A DNA stretch of 64,000 nucleotides from Leucobacter sp. UT-8R-CII-1-4 (GTDB lineage Bacteria > Actinomycetota > Actinomycetes > Actinomycetales > Microbacteriaceae), in the NCBI RefSeq assembly GCF_030010235.1, contig NZ_JASCRS010000001.1, forward strand, positions 1,054,001 through 1,118,000. The letters are read 5' to 3'. Of this stretch, positions 16,307 to 24,456 are shown piece after piece. Made by a program: the position numbers and the translations under genes. The notes under the pieces are model-generated. The model was not told where the DNA came from and ran no database searches. It saw nothing but the letters and a program-made list of their open reading frames with translations. How positions within the stretch are numbered: the stretch's first letter is position 1; every line of letters starts with the position of its first letter.

Positions 16307-16723
16307 CTAGTTCTCGGTTTCGAACACCGCGCAGTCATCACCTTCAAGGCGAAGCGCACTAATCAGTTCTGCGGCGTGATCGGTTGAGACGATCACGCGC
16401 GCGAAATCGTCGTACTCGCCGATCCAACCCGCGTCAGACTCTGCGGGCACATCAAAGTCGATCACGATGGCGGGCCGGCCGGAGCGCGCAAGCACAAAAT
16501 CGTGGCCGCCAAAGCCTCGCCAAGTACCGATCGCGAGCTTAGTCGGAAGGTGAGCGCCCGGTGAACGGACACCACGCAACCAGACCCAAGGGTCGTCGGT
16601 GATGAGAGCTGAGGTAATTCGATCGCGACTGAGCACAATATCTCGTCGCCGTACAGCCAGCGCGCGCTCGGCAGCGCTGAGCTTAATCACCACCCGGTCC
16701 GAAAACACCTCAATACGCGCCAT
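16307..16723 (-). CDS. Hypothetical protein, PH-like fold likely
   Basis: A 138-residue protein without a signal peptide or membrane segment. The pattern of short beta strands followed by WVWLRGVRSPG, GTWRGFGGHDFVLARSGRPAIVIDF and a C-terminal helix (about 110-130) resembles small actinobacterial PH-like proteins, but no catalytic motif is seen. It stops 5 bp before the YibE/F start and is probably co-transcribed with it. No clear ribosome site; CAGACT lies 6 nt before the ATG, so a leaderless start is possible. Confidence 0.65.
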   Translation of the reverse strand: MARIEVFSDRVVIKLSAAERALAVRRRDIVLSRDRITSALITDDPWVWLRGVRSPGAHLPTKLAIGTWRGFGGHDFVLARSGRPAIVIDFDVPAESDAGWIGEYDDFARVIVSTDHAAELISALRLEGDDCAVFETEN

Positions 16724-16805
16724 GACTCTAGTCTGCCCTGTGCCACTGACATTCGGGGAATACTCTCGGGGAACACACCGAATTGTTATTCAGCAGAAAG
16801 GCGAA

Positions 16806-17591
16806 TCAGTCGAGCATGTCGCTCTGGTCAATCGAAGACTCAACGGTTTCGATCAACGCCCGCTTTTGTTCAAGCTGTGCACCGCTAGGGCTGTGCTTGA
16901 GACCGGCAGCGACTGCCTCTTCGTGTGTATGCAGGCCAACACAGGCGACGATGGTGTCTGGCGGCAGCACCGGAAACTGAGTTGCAACCTCACGGCCGAT
17001 TCGAGCAGAGGCAACCAAAAGTGCGTTAATGCGGCCAGATTCGACATCTTCACGAATATGTGCCGAAACGGGAACGCCAATCGTGCGGAACGCGACAACC
17101 TGGGTTACATCGTGTCCACGATCGATCAGGCCCGAGGTGAGCACTGGCTTCGCTACGTCTGAACGAAGCGTGAGCACCTTGAGGACTTTGCCCTCGTCGA
17201 TCTCGGGCCAGACCTGCAGCAAACCCTCGGTCGTGTTGTTTTCGCGCTCGGGCGTGCGGCTCACCTGGTAGCCGGCTTCAATAAAAGCCTGTGCGGTGGC
17301 CTCGCCGACCACGGCGACGCGAGTCTTTTCTGGAATCTTCGCCTCGTGATGAGCGAGCACATCTACAACCGTGGCGCTGGTGGCCGTGATCCAGTCGTAG
17401 TAGCCCTCTTCAAGGCGGCGTAGTGCCTCGACGAGCCGATCCTCTTCGCTGGTGTGGGCAAAGTCGACCAAGGGAGCTGTCACAGTGTTCGCGCCCTGCT
17501 CGCGCAGGGCTTGAGCTACGAGCTCACCCCAGGTGCCTCCACGGGGCACGAGCACACGCAGTCCGCTGAGTGGCTTCTGTTCGGCCGACAT
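16806..17591 (-). CDS. hemD: Uroporphyrinogen-III synthase
   Basis: A 261-residue HemD protein, which closes and inverts ring D of hydroxymethylbilane to make uroporphyrinogen III for haem, sirohaem and cobalamin. It has the two-lobed pattern: LSGLRVLVPRGG at the start, VDFAHTSEED, WITATSATVVDVLAHH, VAVVGEATAQAFIEAGY, VVAFRTIGV and the C-terminal DTIVACVGLHTHEEAVAAGL. The ATG at 17591 is chosen because it begins just before the first lobe; a GTG 60 bases upstream would add a non-conserved extension, and neither has a strong ribosome site. Other haem genes are not next to it. Confidence 0.85.
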   Translation of the reverse strand: MSAEQKPLSGLRVLVPRGGTWGELVAQALREQGANTVTAPLVDFAHTSEEDRLVEALRRLEEGYYDWITATSATVVDVLAHHEAKIPEKTRVAVVGEATAQAFIEAGYQVSRTPERENNTTEGLLQVWPEIDEGKVLKVLTLRSDVAKPVLTSGLIDRGHDVTQVVAFRTIGVPVSAHIREDVESGRINALLVASARIGREVATQFPVLPPDTIVACVGLHTHEEAVAAGLKHSPSGAQLEQKRALIETVESSIDQSDMLD

Positions 17592-17780
17592 ACACCCCAC
17601 TTGCTTCTTTGGACACACAAAATCAGTCTTGGTCAGAGTCACCTGCGACACATCGACTGAATAGGAAAAGAGGATCTTCCAATGACCCTATTCTTACCCC
17701 GGAGGGTTAGACAAAGCAAAACAGAGTCGCTTTGAATGGGAAACGCAACAAAATCGTGACCCGGAATTCGGCAGTTTTAA

Positions 17781-18053
17781 CTAGCGAAAGGACCGAATAA
17801 TCTTCGAGCTAACTGCCCAGACAACAACTCCGCAGACCGCAGCAGTGCCGACGGCGAATGCCGCAAACCGGAGCGGGTTCTCGCGCTTCTCAGCTGCGAT
17901 GCGGTGCTTGGCGCGCGAAACCCCGTCATCAATTCGCTGCGCGTAGTCGAGACGTTCGCGCAGCTGTCCGAGGGTGTCATAGAGCTCTTCGCGTGCCTGG
18001 CTTGCCTCAACAAAACCAAGTTCGCGATCATTCAGAGGAGCGTTCTGGCTCAT
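17781..18053 (-). CDS. DUF3618 domain protein
   Basis: A 90-residue protein with an N-terminal amphipathic region containing AREELYDTLGQLRERLDYAQRID, the DUF3618 signature, followed by a basic KHRIAAEKRENP stretch and one membrane segment (about 62-82). It is the last gene of a three-gene envelope operon; its ATG shares one base with the stop of the holin-X gene (TAATG). Role unknown; the three proteins often occur together in actinobacteria and probably act at the membrane. Confidence 0.8.
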   Translation of the reverse strand: MSQNAPLNDRELGFVEASQAREELYDTLGQLRERLDYAQRIDDGVSRAKHRIAAEKRENPLRFAAFAVGTAAVCGVVVWAVSSKIIRSFR

Positions 18054-18490
18054 TACAGCGTTCCCTTCTCGCCCTGGGGGGTTGCGTGTGCTGAGGAATT
18101 GAAACGAACCTCGCTCATCGCTTGCAGATCACCCTCAACACGATCAATCGTGTCTTCAGGAACCGGCACACCACGCTTGATCAGGTACACACCGCCGAAG
18201 ATCGCGCCCGCTGCGAGCAGCAACAGCCCCACAGCGACAACAAGAGCCGCCAGCCAAACAGGCCAAACGACTGCAATGCCCGCGACGGCAGCAGCAACAA
18301 AGCATCCAATCGCGAAAAAGATGAAAAAGAGTGCGATGACAATGGCCAGCAAACCAATGCCGCCACGCTTAAGCTTCTCGGTAATCTCGCGCTTTGCGTT
18401 TTCGTACTCAGCTTTTGCCAGTCTGACAAATTGATACGGCAGTCGAGCTAGCAGCTCGAAAGTGCCCGCTTCATCGCTCTTTCGGCTCAT
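18053..18490 (-). CDS. Holin-X (phage holin superfamily III) membrane protein
   Basis: A 145-residue protein with an amphipathic N-terminus (LLARLPYQFVRLAKAEYENAKREI) and two adjacent membrane segments (about 45-72 and 78-105). This is the actinobacterial Holin-X/DUF1469 pattern. Despite the name it is a host gene here: it lies between YtxH and DUF3618 genes with 4-bp and 1-bp overlaps and no phage genes nearby. Confidence 0.8.
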   Translation of the reverse strand: MSRKSDEAGTFELLARLPYQFVRLAKAEYENAKREITEKLKRGGIGLLAIVIALFFIFFAIGCFVAAAVAGIAVVWPVWLAALVVAVGLLLLAAGAIFGGVYLIKRGVPVPEDTIDRVEGDLQAMSEVRFNSSAHATPQGEKGTL

Positions 18491-18978
18491 GATTCAGCCT
18501 TCTTAGCTTTGTTTTGGCTGCCGCTCTTACTCGCCGCGGCCTTTTTTGCTGAGCTACGCTTCGCAGCCGAATTCACGGCAGCTTTTGCATCGGCCTTGCT
18601 GGACTTCTCGACCCCGTCTGCGTTGTCGCTGACCGCAACTTTCGCCTGAGTTTCGGGCGATTCAGATTTTACTGAATCAGCAGCAGGTTCTTTTTCTGAC
18701 GCTGGAACAGCCTGCGTTCGCGGCGGCTGAGGCTTTGGCGCTGTCTGTCTTGCGAAAGCAGCAAAGGCCTCGGATGAAGCTCGGCGCACAAACGCCTTTA
18801 CGTCGTCGGCTCGCTCATCAAGTGCATCACGAACGACTCCGACGCCCTTTTGCACGGGCTCGGTCTCCCAGACCTTCTGCGCGCCAGCCTTGATCTGCTC
18901 GTAACGCTCGCGACCAGCACGAGTTCCGAGCACATAGCCAACCGCCGCTCCGAGAACGAAAGCGATCTTGCCCTTCAT
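18487..18978 (-). CDS. YtxH domain protein with long Lys/Ala tail
   Basis: A 163-residue protein. The N-terminus KIAFVLGAAVGYVLGTRAGRERYEQIK is the YtxH-like signature (one short membrane segment followed by a basic helix). From about residue 80 it is low complexity, rich in Ala, Lys, Ser and Pro, ending in a strongly basic stretch. It is the first gene of the envelope operon, with a strong GGAGG site 5 nt before the ATG, and overlaps the next gene by 4 bp. Function in this family is not defined. Confidence 0.78.
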   Translation of the reverse strand: MKGKIAFVLGAAVGYVLGTRAGRERYEQIKAGAQKVWETEPVQKGVGVVRDALDERADDVKAFVRRASSEAFAAFARQTAPKPQPPRTQAVPASEKEPAADSVKSESPETQAKVAVSDNADGVEKSSKADAKAAVNSAAKRSSAKKAAASKSGSQNKAKKAES

Positions 18979-19079
18979 GAATTCCTCCAGACCCCTGCGG
19001 GTTTCTTGGCAGTTATGACACCAGCCTACAGTCGATCAGGCGTGACTCATATTCCATTTTTGAAATATGTCGAAAATTG

Positions 19080-20426
19080 TTATTCTTCGAGGCCCAGCAA
19101 ACGCCTGCGCAAGTGCACCGCAGCCTCATGCGCAGCCTGCATGGCACTCGCCTGATCGTCGCCGTGTATTGCTCGGCCGACTGGAAGCAAAGTTGGTTGC
19201 GTCTCAATCAAATCAGCCAGCACAGCACGCGCCTCATCATGAGAATCGGTGCTGCGGTATGGCGCGGCCGACAGGCCAGCTGACACCAGCACAGCTCCCC
19301 CAAGCAAGCCATCTGGGTCAACGACGTTGGCAACCGGCGGTTTTCCGTGTCGGAGCAGTTCCTTCAGTTCGTCAGCAAGGACAGTCACGTCATTCACACT
19401 CGAACTCAAAAGCGACGCGGCGCTGCCATTCACAGAGTTACGTGGAGCTTCGCCGCCCGGATTCGCAACCGACCGCAGAGACCAGCTACCCAAACTCGCG
19501 ATGCCAACCATGCCCTCTTCAGGCAGCGACTCCGCCTTCATGTCGATTTCCGCATATAGTCGAGCTTCGCTTGGAGCCACCGCGCCCACGAGGGGTTCAA
19601 GCGGCGCTGGCGCAAGCGGATTCTCGGCAAAGTCAGCGACCAAAGCGCGAGCTTCAATAGTCTCACCAAGACTCGTCGTGATCACCCAGTCCGTGTCACG
19701 CGCCTCGGCCGTGGCAAGTTCACCCTCAAGCATCTGCACACCGTAGTTGCGCAATCGCAACAGGGCTGCATCAAAGAACTCTTGAGCGCTTCCGGCAGGT
19801 GCTACCTGAGTTTCACGTGCAACATTCCGTTCTGCGTATGCGAGAACGGCAGAGGTAAGTGCGCCATGGCGACTCAGTGCCTCATTTAGACCCGGAGCCA
19901 CAACCATCACCTCAACATCGTCTGCGCCGACGCCAAAACGCTCGCGAAGCTGAGGTTCGGCTAGGCGATCCAACGCCTTTGCGCCGACGCGGGTTCTCAC
20001 CAGAGTGCCGTAGAAGCGAGTCTTGCCTACCGTAAGCAATGGGCGAATTCGATCGAGGTAGGCGCGAATCGCGCCGCCCGTACCGAGAATGCCGATGCTC
20101 TCAGAAGAAAGAGGCACCGCCGGAACGCCAAACACCGCGGGAGATGAGGTTGGTTGCCACTTCCCATCAGAACGCACCGCAATTGTCTGGGGTGCAATGC
20201 TGCGTGGCATCGCAGCATTGTTGCGCTGGCCCGCTGCCTGATCAATAGGCTCGGCGATCCGACGCATAAACGCAGCAATCGCGCCTTCAGCATCACGATC
20301 AGCCCACGGCTGAGCCGGAGCCTGTTCGTTGGCGCAGAGCACAGCCACACTCACCCCGACCTCGGCCAGATCGAGGGCAGTTTGCAATGCCGGCAGACTG
20401 GTGCCGGTAACTACGGCGTCGATCAT
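19080..20426 (-). CDS. Divergent FAD/NAD(P)-binding oxidoreductase-like protein
   Basis: A 448-residue protein with the outline of an amine-oxidase/phytoene-dehydrogenase-type flavoprotein. The N-terminal strand-turn-helix VVTGTSLPALQTALDLAEVGVSVAVL replaces the expected GxGxxG by GTSLPA, so dinucleotide binding may be weakened. A mid-region ALVADF and the C-terminal LPVGRAIHGDDQASAMQAAHEAAVHLRRRL match the usual FAD-proximal ends of the family. It overlaps the CPBP protease gene by 4 bp and is translated after it. Catalytic activity is uncertain; it may be a degenerate relative. It holds an internal GGCGATCCAACGCC motif (19964-19977). Confidence 0.6.
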   Translation of the reverse strand: MIDAVVTGTSLPALQTALDLAEVGVSVAVLCANEQAPAQPWADRDAEGAIAAFMRRIAEPIDQAAGQRNNAAMPRSIAPQTIAVRSDGKWQPTSSPAVFGVPAVPLSSESIGILGTGGAIRAYLDRIRPLLTVGKTRFYGTLVRTRVGAKALDRLAEPQLRERFGVGADDVEVMVVAPGLNEALSRHGALTSAVLAYAERNVARETQVAPAGSAQEFFDAALLRLRNYGVQMLEGELATAEARDTDWVITTSLGETIEARALVADFAENPLAPAPLEPLVGAVAPSEARLYAEIDMKAESLPEEGMVGIASLGSWSLRSVANPGGEAPRNSVNGSAASLLSSSVNDVTVLADELKELLRHGKPPVANVVDPDGLLGGAVLVSAGLSAAPYRSTDSHDEARAVLADLIETQPTLLPVGRAIHGDDQASAMQAAHEAAVHLRRRLLGLEE

Positions 20427-21823
20427 GCCTGCGGCCCACCTTCCTGATGCTGGTTCTGCGGAGCGAACTGATCCTGCTGCACCGGCTGCGAAGCAACCTG
20501 CTGTACCGGCACAAGCACCTCGACGTAATCGATACGGGTACGGCGCCCGTCATTCTTGCGGAAATCACGATCGACCCACCAGGCGTAAAGCACCTGGCCG
20601 CAAATCGCGGCAATCACACCGAACGGACTGCCACCCTCTGCCGTCTGCCCAGTTTCGCCACCGAAAGCAAAAACCATGAACATAAAGCCGAAAAGATTGT
20701 TCACGACGTGAATCGTGATGGCTGCCTCAAGGCCACCCGTGCGCCAGGTAAGCCAAGCCGCAGTCAGCGCCATTGCGGTGACGGAGAGCATGCCCCAAAT
20801 TTCGTAGATGTGCGCCATTGCAAAAAGGACGCTCGGCACCGCAATCACGACGAATGGGCTGCCGGTGAACTTACGCAGCAAATAGGCGACCACGCCCACA
20901 ACAACCATCACAGTGAGCGCCTTGCTACCCTGCTCAAGCAGACCCTCGGTACCACCCATCGCGAACATCATCAATGCCCCGAGCGGAATACCAACAGCAA
21001 GCAACACCACAAACCAGGTCTTGTTACGCCATGATCCGATTGCCTGCATAAATGCACCGCGGAAGATGAGTTCCTCCGACGTCGCCTGCAGCGGTACGAG
21101 CAGAAGAATAAGGATCACCGACCAGATCGCCGCATTCATGTCGAAGTCTGCTGGCAAAGCCTGCTCTACCGACTCGCTCGCACCACCGTCAAAGGCCAGC
21201 GAAAGAGCAATGCCGACACTATTGATCACAAAAAGGGCGACGAAGGCAGGCAAGATCGTGCGTCCGATCCAGCGCCACCGAATACGCAACGCAACCGACC
21301 AAAGACGACCAGCCGGTTTAAACCCGACACTCAGCATGGCCAACAATGCCGCGGGAATCATGAGCGCAAGCGAGCCAAGGCCCATCAGCATTGAGAGCGG
21401 GTTCTGGGTATCTGGCAACGCAAGATCAAGCAGCATGTCTTGGCTGAGAGGTTCGCTCGTGTTCAATGCGGCGACCATGAAAATGATCAGCGAAAAAGCC
21501 ACCGAAAGCGTGATGTAGTAAGCCACACCAATGGCAAGGCCAGCAACAGGCTTCCACCATCGGAATCTCGGAGTGCCTCGCAAAAGCTGGTGATACTCAA
21601 GCGGTTCAGTCTCAACCCACTGCGGGATAACACGCGGAAGCGCCCAGGCAGGCTGCGGAGCGAGCGGCTGCTGCGGGGCCAGCTGCTGCGGCACTACCGG
21701 CGGTTGCGGCGTCACCGGCTGCTGCGGCGCTACCGGAGGTACCGCAGACTCGGGATTCGGCTGCTCGCCTGCCGGTGGATTCTGCGGCGCAGATCCCTGA
21801 GGTTGATCTGGACTGAAGCTCAT
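20423..21823 (-). CDS. CPBP family intramembrane metalloprotease
   Basis: A 466-residue membrane protein. The first 75 residues are Pro/Gln-rich and disordered (repeats such as PPVVPQQLAPQQPLAPQP). About eight hydrophobic segments follow. CPBP (Abi) motifs are visible: EELIFRG (motif 1, EExxxR) at about 240, FAMAHIYEIWG (motif 2, FxxxH) and HVVNN (motif 3) at about 400. Relatives cleave prenylated or membrane proteins. The ATG at 21823 follows GGGAG; an upstream extension of 26 residues is unlikely. It overlaps the flavoprotein gene, suggesting joint expression. Confidence 0.85.
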   Translation of the reverse strand: MSFSPDQPQGSAPQNPPAGEQPNPESAVPPVAPQQPVTPQPPVVPQQLAPQQPLAPQPAWALPRVIPQWVETEPLEYHQLLRGTPRFRWWKPVAGLAIGVAYYITLSVAFSLIIFMVAALNTSEPLSQDMLLDLALPDTQNPLSMLMGLGSLALMIPAALLAMLSVGFKPAGRLWSVALRIRWRWIGRTILPAFVALFVINSVGIALSLAFDGGASESVEQALPADFDMNAAIWSVILILLLVPLQATSEELIFRGAFMQAIGSWRNKTWFVVLLAVGIPLGALMMFAMGGTEGLLEQGSKALTVMVVVGVVAYLLRKFTGSPFVVIAVPSVLFAMAHIYEIWGMLSVTAMALTAAWLTWRTGGLEAAITIHVVNNLFGFMFMVFAFGGETGQTAEGGSPFGVIAAICGQVLYAWWVDRDFRKNDGRRTRIDYVEVLVPVQQVASQPVQQDQFAPQNQHQEGGPQA

Positions 21824-21877
21824 GTGTCTATTCTCCCAAAACGGCCTAGAGCAGCCTGAAAATTTGCGGGCTTTACA

Positions 21878-21913
21878 ACAGAAACGGCGGCACCGAAGCA
21901 CCGCCGTTTCTGT
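21878..21913 (-). terminator. Terminator hairpin after glyQS
   Basis: ACAGAAACGGCGG (21878-21890) and CCGCCGTTTCTGT (21901-21913), a perfect 13-bp stem with a 10-nt loop, 12 bp past the glycyl-tRNA synthetase stop. The T-run after it is interrupted. Confidence 0.65.
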
Positions 21914-21924
21914 GAACCACCTAG

Positions 21925-23310
21925 TTATGCGCCGCGTAGACGCGAAGAAAGGTAGCTGTGCAGCTCCGCGCGAGGCACACGCTGCTGCTCCATCGAGTCA
22001 CGGTCACGAACTGTGACTGCGTCGTCGTCGAGCGAATCGAAGTCGACGGTGACACAGAACGGGGTGCCGATTTCGTCCTGGCGGCGGTAACGACGACCAA
22101 TCGCGCCGGCATCGTCGAAATCAATGTTCCAGTCTTCACGAAGCTCTGCAGCAATCTCGCGAGCCAGCGGCGAAAGGCGCTCGTTGCGGCTCAGCGGTAG
22201 CACCGCTGCCTTGATTGGTGCGAGGCGCGGGTCAAGACCGAGCACGGTACGAGTGTCGGTGCCGCCCTTTGCGTTTGGCACTTCTTCCTCGCGGTAAGCG
22301 TCAACGAGGAACGCCATCAGCGAGCGAGTAAGACCCGCAGCTGGCTCAATCACGTAAGGCACAAAACGCTCGTCGTTTGCCTGATCGTAGAACGAGAGAT
22401 CCTTGCCAGAGTGCTTCGTATGCGTGCTGAGGTCGAAGTCAGTACGGTTCGCGATGCCCTCAAGCTCACCCCACTCGCCACTCACGAAGCCGAAGCGGTA
22501 CTCGATATCAGCGGTGCGCTTCGAGTAGTGCGAAAGCTTTTCTTGCGGGTGGTCGTAGAAGCGGAGGTTCTCTGGATCAATACCGAGACCGACGTACCAA
22601 GACATACGCTCGTTCATCCAGTATTCCTGCCACTCTTCGTCAGTGCCTGGCACAACGAAGAATTCCATCTCCATCTGCTCGAACTCACGGGTGCGGAAGA
22701 TGAAGTTGCCCGGGGTGATCTCGTTGCGGAAGCTCTTACCGATCTGAGCGATACCAAAGGGAGGCTTCATGCGCGCCGACTGAAGCACGTTCGCAAAATT
22801 CACGAAGATACCCTGCGCGGTCTCAGGGCGCAGGTAGTGCAGACCTGCTTCGTCGTCTACTGGGCCAAGGTACGTCTTCAACAGACCCGAGAACGCACGA
22901 GGCTCAGTGAACTGGCCACGAGTGCCACAGTTCTTGCAAACGATTTCAGAAAGACCATCTGCAGGAGCGCGGCCCTTCTTCTCTTCAAATTCTTCGATCA
23001 GGTGATCTTCGCGGTAGCGCTTGTGGCACTGCAGGCACTCAACGAGCGGATCGCTGAAGACCTCAACGTGGCCCGAAGCTTCCCAAACCTGCTTAGGCAG
23101 AATCACGCTCGAGTCGATACCAACAACGTCCTCACGACGCTGCACCATGGCTTTCCACCACTGGCGCTTGATGTTCTCTTTGAGCGCGGTACCGAGCGGG
23201 CCGTAGTCCCACGCAGAGCGCGAACCACCGTAAATCTCACCCGCTTGGAAGACGAAGCCGCGGTGACGTGCAAGCGCGATTACTTTATCGAGACGGGTTT
23301 GTTCAGCCAT
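21925..23310 (-). CDS. glyQS: Glycine-tRNA ligase, homodimeric type
   Basis: A 461-residue class II aminoacyl-tRNA synthetase that charges tRNA-Gly. Motifs: the N-terminal [23 protein letters not shown], motif 2 with [23 protein letters not shown] (shown here in pieces: [17 protein letters not shown]), the glycine-specific region [13 protein letters not shown], and motif 3 in [16 protein letters not shown]. The C-terminal anticodon-binding domain follows from about 355. A zinc-type CxxC pair is present ([15 protein letters not shown]). Length is normal. GGAG lies 10 nt before the ATG. Confidence 0.96.
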   Translation of the reverse strand: MAEQTRLDKVIALARHRGFVFQAGEIYGGSRSAWDYGPLGTALKENIKRQWWKAMVQRREDVVGIDSSVILPKQVWEASGHVEVFSDPLVECLQCHKRYREDHLIEEFEEKKGRAPADGLSEIVCKNCGTRGQFTEPRAFSGLLKTYLGPVDDEAGLHYLRPETAQGIFVNFANVLQSARMKPPFGIAQIGKSFRNEITPGNFIFRTREFEQMEMEFFVVPGTDEEWQEYWMNERMSWYVGLGIDPENLRFYDHPQEKLSHYSKRTADIEYRFGFVSGEWGELEGIANRTDFDLSTHTKHSGKDLSFYDQANDERFVPYVIEPAAGLTRSLMAFLVDAYREEEVPNAKGGTDTRTVLGLDPRLAPIKAAVLPLSRNERLSPLAREIAAELREDWNIDFDDAGAIGRRYRRQDEIGTPFCVTVDFDSLDDDAVTVRDRDSMEQQRVPRAELHSYLSSRLRGA

Positions 23311-23386
23311 GTGAAAATCACTCCAAGGTGCAAGCGGGGATCTTGGTTACGCGCGGCCAAATCGGCCGAAGCGCATACAACGTTCA

Positions 23387-23392
23387 AGTCTA
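23387..23392 (-). promoter_or_regulatory. Possible -10 box of glyQS
   Basis: TAGACT on the minus strand, giving a leader of about 70 nt with a CGGCC/GGCCG hairpin. The leader looks too short for a T-box. No good -35 was seen. The rest of the 23311-23522 spacer shows nothing else clear. Confidence 0.3.
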
Positions 23393-23522
23393 GCTGCGTT
23401 GAGTGAACTATGCCTGTCGCCGTGTCGTCAGGCGAGTATGCACCACTTTTCGGGCGCCTATCGGCGCAGCGCTGGATCAGCCGGCACGCTCTCGCCAAAG
23501 CTCAGTGCCGCACACGACCGAG

Positions 23523-23855
23523 TCACTTAGCTTTGGGTTTTTTGGGTTTAGGCATCGGCAGCGCTGCCGCCGTGACATCGACAAGACCCGCGAGCCACTC
23601 TCGATCTTCCCAGCGGTCACCGCTGACACGGAAGTACATCTTTGACCCGGGGTAGGCCGGCGCTTCCTCTGGCTCGCCAATATAAGCACGACCAGCATCA
23701 GTTGGTTTGATGAACAACTCATCGTCGCAGACAAAAGCAACGGGCTTCTCGTCGTAGTACAGGCAGTATTCGCCGAACATTTTGCGCGTGCGAATGCCGG
23801 GCAAGGCCGTGAGTTGATCGACCAGAAACTCAATCGTGTCTGCGCGTGTGCTCAT
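23523..23855 (-). CDS. TfoX N-terminal domain protein
   Basis: A 110-residue protein with the TfoX_N signature: LTALPGIRTRKMFGEYCLYYDEKPVAFVCDDELFIKP (in pieces) and a C-terminal helix, then a Lys/Pro tail (PKPKKPKAK). In gammaproteobacteria TfoX (Sxy) drives competence, but stand-alone N-domain proteins of actinobacteria have no known role. The ATG at 23855 is 6 nt after a TACGCT -10 box, so it is favoured over a GTG six bases upstream. Confidence 0.82.
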   Translation of the reverse strand: MSTRADTIEFLVDQLTALPGIRTRKMFGEYCLYYDEKPVAFVCDDELFIKPTDAGRAYIGEPEEAPAYPGSKMYFRVSGDRWEDREWLAGLVDVTAAALPMPKPKKPKAK

Positions 23856-23861
23856 GGGCAC

Positions 23862-23867
23862 AGCGTA
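23862..23867 (-). promoter_or_regulatory. -10 box of the TfoX-N gene, leaderless start
   Basis: TACGCT on the minus strand, 6 nt before the ATG at 23855. Confidence 0.5.
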
Positions 23868-23872
23868 CTCTC

Positions 23873-23909
23873 GCGCGGATCACACCGCAGCAGCAGGGTG
23901 ATCCAGCGC
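23873..23909. repeat. Inverted repeat of the GGATC element, variant form
   Basis: GCGCGGATCACACC (23873-23886) faces GGTGATCCAGCGC (23897-23909). A variant of the motif seen at other gene ends, here downstream of yajQ and upstream of the TfoX-N gene. Confidence 0.5.
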
Positions 23910-23941
23910 GAAAAAACTAGCGAACGCTTGTAGCCGAAGCT

Positions 23942-24430
23942 TTAACGGAAGTTAATGAACTGCAAGGCCACATCAACATCGGCACCCTTAAGCAGCGCGA
24001 TGGTCTCCTGCAGATCGTCACGACTCTTTGAACTGACGCGCAGTTCGTCGCCCTGAATCTGACTCTTCACGCTCTTAGGCGCCTCATCGCGGATCAGCTT
24101 GTTCAGCTTCTTCGCGGTCGGCTGGTCGATGCCTTCCTTGAGCTTGGTCTCGATGCGGTATTCCTTGCCGCTTGGGTAAGGTTCACCGCTGTCGAGCGCC
24201 TTCAGCGACATGCCGCGCTTGATGAACTTCGACTGCACCACGTCGAGCACAGCATTTACGCGCTCTTCGGAATTTGCCTTGAGCAGCAGCGCCTTGTCGT
24301 TGAGTGTTACGTCAGCGCCTACGCCTTTGAAGTCGTAGCGCTGTTCAATCTCTTTGCGAGCCTGGTTGACCGCATTCTCGATCTCCATCGAGTCGAGTTT
24401 GCTCACCACGTCAAATGAAGAATCAGCCAT
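23942..24430 (-). CDS. yajQ: YajQ family nucleotide-binding protein
   Basis: A 162-residue protein matching YajQ over its whole length: FDVVSKLDSMEIENAVNQ at the start, ERYDFKGV-type (here QRYDFKGVGADV), SLKALDSGEPYPSGKEYR and the C-terminal DVDVALQFINFR. YajQ proteins bind cyclic di-GMP or other nucleotides in some bacteria. The two ferredoxin-like halves are complete. It is single-gene, starting 6 nt after a TATGCT box. Confidence 0.95.
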   Translation of the reverse strand: MADSSFDVVSKLDSMEIENAVNQARKEIEQRYDFKGVGADVTLNDKALLLKANSEERVNAVLDVVQSKFIKRGMSLKALDSGEPYPSGKEYRIETKLKEGIDQPTAKKLNKLIRDEAPKSVKSQIQGDELRVSSKSRDDLQETIALLKGADVDVALQFINFR

Positions 24431-24436
24431 GCCTCA

Positions 24437-24442
24437 AGCATA
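24437..24442 (-). promoter_or_regulatory. -10 box of yajQ, leaderless start
   Basis: TATGCT on the minus strand, 6 nt before the ATG at 24430. Confidence 0.55.
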
Positions 24443-24456
24443 GCGTTGAGTCCCGC

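Noticed and set aside
18053..18490. Holin-like gene as sign of a prophage
   Set aside because: It is in a housekeeping-type operon with YtxH and DUF3618 proteins and has no other phage genes around.
23311..23392. T-box leader before glyQS
   Set aside because: The predicted leader is only about 70 nt and lacks T-box core sequences.
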